From: a virus
DNA length: 40,450 nucleotides
Virus record (IMG/VR): IMGVR_UViG_3300006733_000025
Location: 1 to 40,450 of that record
Reading direction: 5' to 3' (one strand)
A model generated the notes under the pieces. The model was given only the letters and a program-made list of their open reading frames with translations. It was not told the origin of the DNA and searched no databases. Each line of letters starts with the position of its first letter. Positions within the stretch are counted from its first letter, which is position 1. Positions 25,780-32,136 of this stretch are shown here, piece after piece. Position numbers and translations under genes: made by a program.

Positions 25780-26065
25780 CGCAATAGATAGTCTAGGTAC
25801 GCCGGTATGGTTAAAGAACTTCCTAGGGGAAGTTCAAGAGATCATAATAGCCATAGCTTTCCAGATCGGAAAGACAGCGGTTGATGCGATCATAGCAAAG
25901 GTAATCGAAGTGGGGCAGGAGAATATTTCAGGGGAGCTAAAGTTCAAGAAAGTCTTTGACTTTATTAGAGACCAGCTAAAACTCGATGACTTAAAAGATT
26001 CGGCAGTACGACTTTTAATAGAGGCGATAGTTTCAAAATTAAAGAAAGCAGAGGATATTCCGTAA
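25736..26065 (+). CDS. Putative holin-related/membrane-associated protein, 109 aa
   Basis: A strong AAAGGAGG precedes the GTG start. The hydrophobic segment EIIIAIAFQIGKTAVDAIIA may associate with membrane. The end (LKDSAVRLLIEAIVSKLKK) resembles the 'lIEaaV.kl' tail of LLH-type phage holins, but the similarity is weak. It is the last gene of the late operon. Confidence 0.5.
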   Translation: MSCKKPDTIFQMAYDAIDSLGTPVWLKNFLGEVQEIIIAIAFQIGKTAVDAIIAKVIEVGQENISGELKFKKVFDFIRDQLKLDDLKDSAVRLLIEAIVSKLKKAEDIP

Positions 26066-26091
26066 ACATAGTTCATAGAAGTATTACATAG

Positions 26092-26120
26092 GGACAGGCT
26101 TAAAAGGCCTGTCCTTTTTT
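26092..26120 (+). terminator. Intrinsic terminator of the late operon
   Basis: GGACAGGC pairs perfectly with GCCTGTCC around a seven-base loop and is followed by TTTTTT. It closes the structural gene cluster. Confidence 0.92.
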
Positions 26121-26135
26121 ATTTTAAAATAGTGC

Positions 26136-26164
26136 TTGACAAATAGCATAAATCGGTGTATCTT
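26136..26164 (+). promoter_or_regulatory. Sigma70-type promoter
   Basis: TTGACA, a 17-base spacer and TATCTT lie directly after the terminator and about 20 bases before the start at 26185. It should drive the region to its right with the host polymerase from early infection. Confidence 0.8.
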
Positions 26165-26184
26165 TTACATTAAGAGGAGGCTGT

Positions 26185-26490
26185 ATGATAAGTAAAACAT
26201 TACCGATGCCTGAATGGTTAGGCGACTATCTCACCGACATAAGCAAATTCTACGACATTTCCCTCGGAGACACGATGCGTTCGTATATTGGAATCGGAAT
26301 CATTGTTTCGTGTGGACTCGCTCTTGGAAAGAAAAAATCCGATAAAGAAGTCTGCGATATGATGCTTCAAAACCCCATAATAGCCAAACTGCGGAAAAAT
26401 ATCGGGGTTCCGGACATCACAGAAGATAGGCTGCTTATGAATGACATTCTCTATGAAGCCCGCAAGATGTCAGAGCGGAGAATGATATGA
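26185..26490 (+). CDS. Ribbon-helix-helix-like early protein, 101 aa
   Basis: First gene behind the promoter, with GAGGAGG upstream. The N-terminus LPMPEWLGDYLTDISKFYDISLGDTMRSYI has the form 'P-E-W-x-helix-turn-helix' seen in ribbon-helix-helix proteins, followed by a hydrophobic helix and a charged tail ending in DILYEARKMSERR. It is a paralogue of the next gene (LMNDILYEARK versus LMADIMFECRK). A regulatory DNA-binding role is inferred. Confidence 0.6.
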   Translation: MISKTLPMPEWLGDYLTDISKFYDISLGDTMRSYIGIGIIVSCGLALGKKKSDKEVCDMMLQNPIIAKLRKNIGVPDITEDRLLMNDILYEARKMSERRMI

Positions 26491-26891
26491 TTAGAAGACA
26501 GGTTCTTTTCCCAGAGTGGATGGATGCAGCAACCGAAAAACTAGCAGAGATGTCAGACTCAAGCTACAATGATTTAGTCAGGATGCACCTAGGGTTATTC
26601 ACCATCAAACTGATTCAGGATGCCTATGGGTTTAAGTCGAACCGTGATATGTGGGCTGACTTTATTGATGCTCTCAAGAAGTGTGAACCCATATTTTTAA
26701 AAGGCGAAACAGGGGAGTGGATGACAACACGCCACAGGCTTATGGCAGACATTATGTTTGAGTGCCGAAAGGCTATTGAATGGCGTGCAAAATGTATGGA
26801 ATATGGGTCTTGTTATGTGGATAAGAATGGTAACTGTAAGGCTAATTGTCACTCCAAAAAGAACGGCAAAAAACAGCCTACAAAGTTGTAG
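26487..26891 (+). CDS. Ribbon-helix-helix-like early protein, paralogue, 134 aa
   Basis: Coupled by ATGA to the previous gene, which it resembles: FPEWMDAATEKLAEMSDSSYNDLVR, then MADIMFECRKAIEW. It adds a C-terminal extension with four cysteines (C-x5-C in MEYGSCY, then NCKANC), possibly a metal-binding knuckle. The stop lies inside an inverted repeat (26877-26892, CCTACAA/TTGTAGG) followed by TTTGTTGTTT, a weak terminator candidate. Confidence 0.6.
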   Translation: MIRRQVLFPEWMDAATEKLAEMSDSSYNDLVRMHLGLFTIKLIQDAYGFKSNRDMWADFIDALKKCEPIFLKGETGEWMTTRHRLMADIMFECRKAIEWRAKCMEYGSCYVDKNGNCKANCHSKKNGKKQPTKL

Positions 26892-26911
26892 GTTTGTTGT
26901 TTGATATAGAC

Positions 26912-26941
26912 TTGACAAGGACGCAAACTTCAATGTATAAT
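26912..26941 (+). promoter_or_regulatory. Consensus sigma70-type promoter
   Basis: TTGACA and TATAAT, both perfect, are separated by 18 bases. Transcription would start about 20 bases before the start codon at 26966. Confidence 0.85.
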
Positions 26942-26965
26942 GGGGAGAAATCTGGAGGTACTGAA

Positions 26966-27232
26966 ATGGATGAACACACCATTTCGCCTTACCAAACGGA
27001 TAAGGTGAAACTGGGTGTTCGGGTAGCTCTCCATCAGAAGTTGAAGCTCAAGTCAATGGCACAGATGTGGGGCGTTTCGGCTAATGCATTAGTGGGTATG
27101 ATGATCGATGAGATGTATTACGAACCGCTCTCACCAACCCTTACCAAAACCGTCAAAAACGGCTCGGATAGGGTCGGTTCTTTCTTCCGCAAAACGAGAC
27201 CTCACTGGGTCTCAGATCGCTCACCGCAGTAG
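26966..27232 (+). CDS. Ribbon-helix-helix-like protein, 88 aa
   Basis: GGAGG precedes this ATG by eight bases, and the promoter at 26912 rules out earlier in-frame starts. VKLGVRVALHQKLKLKSMAQ then WGVSANALVGMMIDEMYY reads as strand-helix-turn-helix, the ribbon-helix-helix plan of Arc/CopG regulators. The basic C-terminus has SFFRKTRPHW. Its own strong promoter suggests it is made early and in quantity, perhaps as a transcriptional switch. Confidence 0.6.
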   Translation: MDEHTISPYQTDKVKLGVRVALHQKLKLKSMAQMWGVSANALVGMMIDEMYYEPLSPTLTKTVKNGSDRVGSFFRKTRPHWVSDRSPQ

Positions 27233-27235
27233 TAT

Positions 27236-27285
27236 TATAGGGCCTATTAAGTACCCTCGGTACTCTATATAGGCTATGTCCTATA
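27236..27285 (+). ncRNA. Nested long hairpin in a 195-base intergenic region
   Basis: Three stacked stems nest in order: TATAGG/CCTATA (27236-41 with 27280-85), GCCTAT/ATAGGC (27242-47 with 27269-74) and AGTACC/GGTACT (27250-55 with 27259-64) around a CTC loop. No T-run follows. It begins three bases behind the preceding stop. This could be a 3' stabiliser, a processing site or a small RNA. Confidence 0.5.
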
Positions 27286-27324
27286 ATATATCTTTGGGGT
27301 GGGGGCAGAAGTTAGAATAGAAGT

Positions 27325-27353
27325 GCCACCTTGATGCCACTATATATGGTGGC
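27325..27353 (+). promoter_or_regulatory. Alternative-pairing hairpin
   Basis: GGTGGC at 27348-53 can pair with GCCACC at 27325-30, and its last five bases with GCCAC at 27336-40. These are two mutually exclusive stems. It lies between the nested hairpin and the tetraloop hairpin. A switch is conceivable but unproven. Confidence 0.3.
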
Positions 27354-27375
27354 TATCTGGACCCCTTTAGGGAAC

Positions 27376-27405
27376 AGGCGTCTTTGTTGAAAAACAGGGA
27401 CGCCT
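27376..27405 (+). terminator. GAAA-tetraloop hairpin, terminator-like
   Basis: AGGCGTC pairs with GACGCCT, two T-G wobbles continue the helix, then TGTT/AACA close a GAAA tetraloop: 13 pairs in all. TTTCCTATTT follows, a poor T-tract. It lies 22 bases before the next start codon and could be an attenuator or mRNA processing signal. Confidence 0.5.
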
Positions 27406-27427
27406 TTCCTATTTAAAGGAGGTTCAC

Positions 27428-27580
27428 ATGGACGCATTAGACAGGATTCATAAGTTAGAGGATCAGTTACGCAGGTTAGAGGGTAGAGTAAGCGAGTTAA
27501 ATCTAAGACAGAACATAGTAGAAGATGACCTAGATGACAGAGCATTAAAGCCCTGTGATGAGTGGATGGAGGACAGGTAA
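27428..27580 (+). CDS. Coiled-coil microprotein, 50 aa
   Basis: AAAGGAGG precedes the ATG. LDRIHKLEDQLRRLEGRVSE continues with SELNLRQNIVEDDL as a regular heptad pattern, so a short dimeric or trimeric coiled coil is likely. It is followed directly by the transglycosylase gene. Function unknown. Confidence 0.6.
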   Translation: MDALDRIHKLEDQLRRLEGRVSELNLRQNIVEDDLDDRALKPCDEWMEDR

Positions 27581-28009
27581 ATGAGGGGCTTGGCAGCATT
27601 CCTTATTATACTATGTCTCTGTGGAACGGCCTATGCGGAGATTGATCTCCACACCATAGCTTCCATAGAAAGCTCTCACAATCCTAACGCTTTTAATAGA
27701 CATTCGAAAGCAAGAGGTCTCTACCAGATTACCCCAATCTGCCTCAGGGATTACAACCAATTTCACCCCACCAAGTACACCACAAAAGACCTCTTTAACC
27801 CCGCAGTGAACGAACAAATAGCCAAGTGGTATCTCCAATCCAGGATACCACGCCTCCTCGCTCACTACGGGGCGAAACCAACGACCAGGAATATTCTGGT
27901 CTCTTATAATGCAGGTATTAATTATGTAGTAAAGGGTTTACCGTTACCCTCTGAAACGGTTCAGTATATCCGCAAATATGAAAGGAGAATATATGGAAGT
28001 AGCCTTTAA
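27581..28009 (+). CDS. Exported lytic transglycosylase (SLT family)
   Basis: It cleaves the MurNAc-GlcNAc bond of peptidoglycan in the periplasm. A signal peptide (LAAFLIILCLC, cleavage at AYA) precedes the SLT domain: catalytic Glu30 in ASIESSHNPNAF, ARGLYQIT (44-51) and SYNAG (108-112). At 142 aa it is a minimal single domain. It is encoded away from the holin-like genes, in the region behind the early-type promoters, so it may serve either lysis or local wall opening. Transport by Sec avoids the need for a holin to release it. Confidence 0.85.
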   Translation: MRGLAAFLIILCLCGTAYAEIDLHTIASIESSHNPNAFNRHSKARGLYQITPICLRDYNQFHPTKYTTKDLFNPAVNEQIAKWYLQSRIPRLLAHYGAKPTTRNILVSYNAGINYVVKGLPLPSETVQYIRKYERRIYGSSL

Positions 28010-28184
28010 AACTCACTTCAAGGAATATACCGATCTGTATTGGGAGATTCGCCAGGGTCTTGAGCATGAGAAACCAATGACGGTTATGACACCGCTTATT
28101 GCTAGACTCGTGCAGTTAGAGAGGAGTTTTCCGTGGTTTAAAAACGAAGTTGACTGGGATTGGTCAAGAGGAGGGCACAAATGA
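27993..28184 (+). CDS. Hypothetical protein, 63 aa
   Basis: AAAGGAG stands six bases before this ATG; an in-frame ATG at 27978 lacks such a site. It overlaps the end of the transglycosylase gene by 17 bases. Aromatic and helical (DLYWEIRQGLEH, then RSFPWFKNEVDWDW). Unknown. Confidence 0.55.
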   Translation: MEVAFKTHFKEYTDLYWEIRQGLEHEKPMTVMTPLIARLVQLERSFPWFKNEVDWDWSRGGHK

Positions 28185-28729
28185 AAAGGATTAGCAAGAC
28201 AGGAAAGAAGTTCGAGCTTCAGCATTGTATTGAAAGTACCGAGGCAAAGGTAATAATTCAGCAAACACCGTCGGAGTTAAAGATTACTCACATGAAGTGG
28301 TATGGCACAAACAAGCGACCCTATCGCCATATGGAAGTCAGCAACAAGCTAAGGGCCGGTGGCGTAAGGTGCGTGAGGGAGAAGTCGAATATCCTGATCG
28401 CAGAGGGTACGTTTAAAAACCAAACAAAAGAACAGATGCTTGGAACGCTCTATAAAGTATCAGAGGTGTACGATGTTCCATCATCGGGTATTCAGGCTCA
28501 CGAAGTTGTCTTTACAGATGGTAACGGCAACACGAGTACCTGGAAGAAGGACAAAAAAGAAATCCATCAAGATGCCGACAAAAGGAAAAAACTGTCAGTA
28601 TTGGGGCTCATCAAGGAAACCGAGAGCCATAACAATAAAATCAAGGAAATGTTACACGCTAGCCTTTACAGGTGTAACTTCCAAACAGAGTTGGTAAAAA
28701 CGAGAATATGTTCAAGGAAAGTTAATTAG
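28181..28729 (+). CDS. Hypothetical protein, 182 aa
   Basis: It starts in an ATGA overlap behind GAGGAGGG. The N-terminal part looks alpha/beta (KVIIQQTPSELKITHMKWYG), and the C-terminal third is Lys-rich and helical. It is one of the larger unknowns of the non-structural region and hence a candidate for a replication or takeover factor. No catalytic motif is visible to me. Confidence 0.65.
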   Translation: MKRISKTGKKFELQHCIESTEAKVIIQQTPSELKITHMKWYGTNKRPYRHMEVSNKLRAGGVRCVREKSNILIAEGTFKNQTKEQMLGTLYKVSEVYDVPSSGIQAHEVVFTDGNGNTSTWKKDKKEIHQDADKRKKLSVLGLIKETESHNNKIKEMLHASLYRCNFQTELVKTRICSRKVN

Positions 28730-28739
28730 GAGGTGATTT

Positions 28740-28934
28740 ATGTCTGACAGGTTTCCACACACATTGGATCGAGCTGGGCGTGATTTATTCTCCCGTAAAG
28801 AGTGGAAGGAGTTGAGGAAACAAATTAAAGGATGTAGGGGGAGAATATGTTTGACGAGGATGCAAAACGAGAATTGGCAGAATGTGTTGAGGAATGGCGA
28901 GAGAAACACAAGATCACATTTACCGACATTTTAG
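28740..28934 (+). CDS. Hypothetical basic protein, 64 aa
   Basis: AGGAGGTGAT, a nearly full anti-16S match, stands six bases (from GGAGG) before the ATG. The first half (DRAGRDLFSRKEWKELRKQI) looks like a real basic helix. The last third runs in the other frame of the next gene and may be less constrained. Unknown. Confidence 0.5.
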   Translation: MSDRFPHTLDRAGRDLFSRKEWKELRKQIKGCRGRICLTRMQNENWQNVLRNGERNTRSHLPTF

Positions 28935-29008
28935 TAGATATTAAAGATCGTGTGTTCTCAATCAGGTTTTCGCAATCGAAGCTCTTTAAGAATTTGAAAA
29001 AGCGGTAA
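28847..29008 (+). CDS. Hypothetical protein, 53 aa
   Basis: GGGGGAG precedes the ATG closely. It overlaps the previous gene by 88 bases. An acidic helix (DEDAKRELAECVEEWREKHK) is followed by a strand-like segment (VFSIRFSQSKLF) and a basic end. The stop is part of the AGCGGT/ACCGCT hairpin at 29001-29016. Confidence 0.5.
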   Translation: MFDEDAKRELAECVEEWREKHKITFTDILVDIKDRVFSIRFSQSKLFKNLKKR

Positions 29009-29016
29009 CTACCGCT
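29001..29016 (+). promoter_or_regulatory. Short perfect hairpin at gene end
   Basis: AGCGGT and ACCGCT flank the loop AACT, giving a six-pair stem that includes the stop codon of the preceding gene. It stands 22 bases before the compound terminator. Confidence 0.45.
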
Positions 29017-29038
29017 TCGCTACAAGGGAAAAACCCAC

Positions 29039-29108
29039 GGCGTTATTCAGAGGTTGTTTCTATCCTACCGATAGGAGCTTGCTTACCTCTGGGTAACGCC
29101 ATTTTTTT
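29039..29108 (+). terminator. Compound structured terminator
   Basis: GGCGTTA/TAACGCC and AGAGG/CCTCT form a broken outer stem enclosing TCCTA-CCGA-TAGGA, and ATTTTTTT follows immediately. The T-tract ends one base before a start codon, leaving the next gene without any ribosome site. This may be a terminator, or an attenuator that sets expression of the HTH gene downstream. Confidence 0.7.
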
Positions 29109-29360
29109 ATGGATAAGAAATCAGAATTAGACAGATTAATAAAGGAACAATGGCTGGATATGCATGGGAAAACTGTGTATCCGGAGAAGATACGCCCACA
29201 GAAAGCTCCTTTAAAACGTATAGACAATCTTCGATATGAACTAGTGGACTTCGCCAGGAGAAAGGGCTATTCCTACCGTGAAATAGGCCGAGCATTGTGC
29301 CACCCCCACATTACTGTAACTCGTTGGCACACAAAGGATAAGGATAATTCTCGTCTATGA
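29109..29360 (+). CDS. HTH protein, 83 aa
   Basis: The segment ARRKGYSYREIGRALCHPHI followed by TVTRWHTK has the look of a helix-turn-helix, close to the sigma-region-4/DnaA-C type 'YxEIGRAL-x-HxTVxxW'. The annotated ATG abuts the T-tract of the terminator and has no ribosome site. An internal ATG at 29160 (MHGKTVYPEK) behind AAAGGA is a good alternative, giving 66 aa. Likely a regulator. Confidence 0.6.
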   Translation: MDKKSELDRLIKEQWLDMHGKTVYPEKIRPQKAPLKRIDNLRYELVDFARRKGYSYREIGRALCHPHITVTRWHTKDKDNSRL

Positions 29361-29674
29361 AATGTGCCAGTCCTCGCTATATAGTAGAGATGAGTAAAAT
29401 AACACACTTCCACTGTATCTTGAAACTTACCACTTTAAAAAGACTCCGAGAAAGTTGTTTCCGTCACTACGGGAACATTTCGTTTGATACTTACTTCAGT
29501 CGGCTTATGAGTATAGCCGATGGGTGTTTCAGCCCTTTGACCCAATCTCAAAGCAGATCAATAGAGGGGAACTCTGGTAGCGATAAAGCAGGGTATAACC
29601 GTACCACCCCGACCGATAAGAGTGAGGACTCGATACGTCCAAAGGCCAAGAGCCGCAAGGTATCACAGGTTTAA
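29357..29674 (+). CDS. Hypothetical protein, 105 aa
   Basis: Coupled by ATGA to the HTH gene. It has four cysteines and several histidines in the first half (HFHCILKLTTLKRLRESCFR) and a polar, Ser/Lys-rich, probably disordered tail. No family recognised. Confidence 0.45.
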   Translation: MKCASPRYIVEMSKITHFHCILKLTTLKRLRESCFRHYGNISFDTYFSRLMSIADGCFSPLTQSQSRSIEGNSGSDKAGYNRTTPTDKSEDSIRPKAKSRKVSQV

Positions 29675-29737
29675 GCTTCCCTTTCTTCTCTTATCGGGAA
29701 AGAGAGTTTAACCCTGTTATGCCCAGAAAAGAAAAAA

Positions 29738-29935
29738 ATGAAATGGACCGAAGCCAAGAAAAAAGAATTCAAAGCAAAGCGTTGGGCTGGTGTGTGGAAG
29801 TTGGGTAGATGTAACAAATGTAAAAAGGCGGTGGCACTGCACCCCTGGGGGATCAGTTGTGAAAAATGGAGTCGACGACAAACTAAAGCTTATAAAGGCG
29901 TTATCCAAACAAGAAGCCCTATTGCAGGACGCTAA
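29738..29935 (+). CDS. Small zinc-binding-like protein, 65 aa
   Basis: A very basic N-terminus (KKKEFKAKRWAGVWK) is followed by CNKCKKAVALHPWGISCEKW, a C-x2-C pair with a downstream His and Cys that could hold zinc. The ribosome site is only A-rich. It overlaps the next gene. Perhaps a nucleic-acid-binding protein. Confidence 0.5.
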   Translation: MKWTEAKKKEFKAKRWAGVWKLGRCNKCKKAVALHPWGISCEKWSRRQTKAYKGVIQTRSPIAGR

Positions 29936-30044
29936 GTTTCTGCTTGGGTGCTTAATGGATATTACGAAAGCGTATCCGTATGTAGTTAAGGAGTGTGTGG
30001 ACATGGACAAATTAAGGAAGTTCTTAAAAAGGAGGGAGCTATGA
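29859..30044 (+). CDS. Hypothetical protein, 61 aa
   Basis: A GTG behind GGGGG is the best start; the frame upstream of it looks like a shadow of the zinc-binding gene. It is helical with LKLIKALSKQEALLQDAKFL and ends in KLRKFLKRREL. Coupled by ATGA to the SSB-like gene. Unknown. Confidence 0.45.
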   Translation: MKNGVDDKLKLIKALSKQEALLQDAKFLLGCLMDITKAYPYVVKECVDMDKLRKFLKRREL

Positions 30045-30529
30045 TCAGCGGACGGATTCAGGAGAAGGGTTGGAAATCAAATGTGGCGAAGACTGGTTCT
30101 ACGGCTGTCAACTTTGCAGTGAAGGACGGTGACAAGTATCACAACTTCGTAGTGTGGTTAGCCAAGGGTTTAGATGTTCCACCTTATATGAAGCCAGGGA
30201 GCAAGGTTGATGTGGAGACATCGGGAGCTAAGGACAAGACCTCTACCTATAACGGGAGAACTTATCCCAAGCTACAAGTTGATGTTTCTATGGTAAAGGC
30301 TGCGGGAGAAGCCGTTCCTGCGTGGGTAACTGATGACGAATTAAAGAAGGAGACAGCACTTGTGGACGAAGTAACAAAAGAAGAAATGGAAGCTAGGTTC
30401 GCAGATCCAGAGGACATTGAAGAAAAGCTACACGTTCTTACCGAGTTCGTGAATATCATTAAGGACCTTGCACCGGAAGGTCAACAGGCTATTGCTAACC
30501 CAGGCCTACGGCATATCTTTGGTGAATAA
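30041..30529 (+). CDS. SSB-like OB-fold protein, 162 aa
   Basis: AAAGGAGGG precedes the ATG. Residues 1-90 look like one OB fold: ISGRIQEKGW, VNFAVKDGD, HNFVVWLAKG, GSKVDVETSGAKDK, YPKLQVDVSMV. A long acidic helical tail follows (about 105-150), as in many phage ssDNA-binding proteins. It would coat single-stranded DNA in replication or recombination. It is the only replication-type protein I can suggest here. The family call is by strand pattern only. Confidence 0.55.
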   Translation: MISGRIQEKGWKSNVAKTGSTAVNFAVKDGDKYHNFVVWLAKGLDVPPYMKPGSKVDVETSGAKDKTSTYNGRTYPKLQVDVSMVKAAGEAVPAWVTDDELKKETALVDEVTKEEMEARFADPEDIEEKLHVLTEFVNIIKDLAPEGQQAIANPGLRHIFGE

Positions 30530-30813
30530 TGAGGCAGGTAGTAATACACTCACCGATCTGGAAGACAAGGTCTATAGGAATAGCAGAGCGGAAGATTACT
30601 GAAGACCTAGAGGTAACCATTGACTATAAGAAGCGAGATGGCTCAAGGCTCTACCCAAACCCATTTCGTCTCACCAAATCAAAAGCCCTCACATTTCCAG
30701 TACAGGTTGTAAAGGGCGTTAGATTAAGGATTATCCCAATACATGAACTACGAGAAATACCACCAAGCCCTATGGGAAGTGCGGAAGAAGTACAAGCGGT
30801 ACAAGCTAACTAA
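30529..30813 (+). CDS. Hypothetical protein, 94 aa
   Basis: It shares the A of its start with the SSB-like gene's stop (TAATG). Beta-rich and basic (EDLEVTIDYKKRDGSRLYPN, VVKGVRLRIIPIHELREI). It may work with the SSB-like protein, judging only from coupling. Confidence 0.55.
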   Translation: MRQVVIHSPIWKTRSIGIAERKITEDLEVTIDYKKRDGSRLYPNPFRLTKSKALTFPVQVVKGVRLRIIPIHELREIPPSPMGSAEEVQAVQAN

Positions 30814-31078
30814 GACACAGAACGCAGAGGCTATGAGACTGTACCTAAAGGCCGACGAGAATATAGACAAGTTTAAAGAATTAATGGGAGAGTATTTTGG
30901 AAGACAGGACCATAACACCAGAGGATCGAGAGGACCACTTGGCGGGGGACGAGCCAATAGAAGTAACATACCGATGCAAGATTTGCTCGGACCTGGGCTA
31001 CATAACCCGCCTCGTTTTTTTAGAGCACGGAATATATCCTGGCAAGACAGAAGTCAAGCAAGTGAGGGAAGCCTGTGA
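30743..31078 (+). CDS. Hypothetical protein, 111 aa
   Basis: The first 55 residues are a convincing charged helical domain (YHQALWEVRKKYKRYKLTKT). From about residue 53 the sequence turns Gly/Arg/Asn-rich (GSRGPLGGGRANRSN) just where the next frame begins. The tail may be an out-of-frame passenger. Overlap with the previous gene is 71 bases and with the next 182 bases. Confidence 0.45.
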   Translation: MNYEKYHQALWEVRKKYKRYKLTKTQNAEAMRLYLKADENIDKFKELMGEYFGRQDHNTRGSRGPLGGGRANRSNIPMQDLLGPGLHNPPRFFRARNISWQDRSQASEGSL

Positions 31079-31112
31079 CTGCAAGCGAAGAACTGAAGCT
31101 AAAAATGTATGA
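30897..31112 (+). CDS. Zinc-finger-like protein, 71 aa
   Basis: It starts at a TTG behind GGGAGAG. An acidic N-terminus leads to VTYRCKICSDLGYITRL and later REACDCKRR, a CxxC-x2-GY...CxC pattern like the zinc part of helicase-loader and DnaJ-like proteins. The long overlap with the preceding frame raises the possibility of a frameshifted fusion. A replication-accessory role is speculative. Confidence 0.5.
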   Translation: MEDRTITPEDREDHLAGDEPIEVTYRCKICSDLGYITRLVFLEHGIYPGKTEVKQVREACDCKRRTEAKNV

Positions 31113-31287
31113 GGTTTACAAGTTGCATCATACGCACCTCACTCTTGACAGGTTTAAGGCCGATCTTTGGAAGGATGTCAGGAAGCGTTGGGCTAACATT
31201 ACTACAGACCATTGTATCTACCTAATGGAGCATGACTTTTATGTTGAAAAAAACAAAGCGAAAGCAGACAAGAAAAAAGAAGTTTAA
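31075..31287 (+). CDS. Hypothetical protein, 70 aa
   Basis: GTG start behind GAGGG; an internal ATG at 31105 is possible. A helical protein with two His and WKDVRKRWANITTDHCIYLM, ending in a Lys-rich tail overlapping the HNH gene. Unknown. Confidence 0.5.
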   Translation: MTASEELKLKMYEVYKLHHTHLTLDRFKADLWKDVRKRWANITTDHCIYLMEHDFYVEKNKAKADKKKEV

Positions 31288-31678
31288 GGTATCTACCTAT
31301 AAGAAGAAGCTTCATAAGCTTTGGTCGGAAGCAGTCAGGGAGCGGGATGGGGGTCTGTGTCAATGGTGTGGTAAGCCAGGGCATCACGCTCACCACATCG
31401 TAGCAAGGGGTATGGGGCTAGCTGGAAATATGGGGTCATTCGATATTCACAACGGAATGACCCTTTGCTACCGCTGCCATATGCACAAGCTACATTGTGA
31501 CATAGATGGCTACAAGTTATTTCGGGACGAGTGGTTACTCATAAGAGGTCTTGAATATATGGATATGAGGATCGGCTATGGAGGTTGCCGACCAAAGTTT
31601 GACCAGGAATTCTACACTCGGCAGAAAGAATCTCTTGAGAAGGCGATCCTTAAATATAGGGGTAGGGGGCTATGCTAA
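31241..31678 (+). CDS. HNH endonuclease, 145 aa
   Basis: The HNH core is complete: CQWCGKPG, HAHHIVARGMG, DIHNGMTLCYRCHMHKLH, with two Cys pairs for structural zinc. The N-terminus is strongly basic. It cuts DNA with a metal-activated His. Such phage enzymes can aid packaging, host DNA breakdown or homing. Here it sits in the early-type region among small genes, away from the terminase. The ATG at 31241 fits the GGAG spacing better than 31232. Confidence 0.82.
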   Translation: MLKKTKRKQTRKKKFKVSTYKKKLHKLWSEAVRERDGGLCQWCGKPGHHAHHIVARGMGLAGNMGSFDIHNGMTLCYRCHMHKLHCDIDGYKLFRDEWLLIRGLEYMDMRIGYGGCRPKFDQEFYTRQKESLEKAILKYRGRGLC

Positions 31679-31788
31679 AAATAATTGTGTGTGTTTTGTT
31701 CGCCCATGCAATAGCCCTAACAACCCTCGTAGGAATAATCTGCATAGGAGGCTGGTTTATATGGAAAGCAACGGCAAAGCTCCGCTAA
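31672..31788 (+). CDS. Single-span membrane microprotein, 38 aa
   Basis: It starts in the end of the HNH gene behind GGTAGGGGG. One span (IIVCVLFAHAIALTTLVGII) with a basic C-terminus. First member of a long series of tiny membrane proteins. Function unknown. Confidence 0.55.
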   Translation: MLKIIVCVLFAHAIALTTLVGIICIGGWFIWKATAKLR

Positions 31789-31973
31789 ACGGTGGACTAC
31801 CAACAGAAAAAACATTTAGGTTTAAATGGGAGAAGGGTTTGCTCTACGCTTTTGATATACAGCACATAGTGGATATGAACCTTCAGGGTAGGCTCTATTA
31901 CCTGAATACAAGTAATGTGATGGTTCACCTTGAACCATTTTTCCCGAAAGGAGCAAAGGTTTATGACAAATAG
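31761..31973 (+). CDS. Hypothetical soluble protein, 70 aa
   Basis: AGGAGG lies about ten bases before this ATG, inside the previous gene. Likely a small beta-rich fold (FRFKWEKGLLYAFDIQHIVD, LYYLNTSNVMVHLEPFF). The frame continues upstream to 31578 but that part is a shadow of the HNH gene. Confidence 0.55.
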   Translation: MESNGKAPLNGGLPTEKTFRFKWEKGLLYAFDIQHIVDMNLQGRLYYLNTSNVMVHLEPFFPKGAKVYDK

Positions 31974-32136
31974 AGACCTTGCGATAGAAGGGTATATGTT
32001 ACTCTTTCGGAGTTTTGAAAGAATATTAGACACAATACAGGAGGTTATATGGTTAGCAGAAAAGCAAGAGCTTACCGTTTTGAGGGAAGACCAGACCCTG
32101 GACGAGATAAAGAACTCGAAAACGCTTGTAAGGTAA
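31963..32136 (+). CDS. Hypothetical helical protein, 57 aa
   Basis: GAAAGGAGC precedes the ATG, which overlaps the previous stop by 11 bases. One long helix (LAIEGYMLLFRSFERILDTI, then QEVIWLAEKQ) with an acidic end. Unknown. Confidence 0.5.
   Translation: MTNRDLAIEGYMLLFRSFERILDTIQEVIWLAEKQELTVLREDQTLDEIKNSKTLVR

Noticed and set aside
27258-27287. Promoter with TATAAT at 27282 in the hairpin region
   Set aside because: No acceptable -35 box at 16-18 bases upstream, and the box is part of the 3' strand of a nested hairpin.
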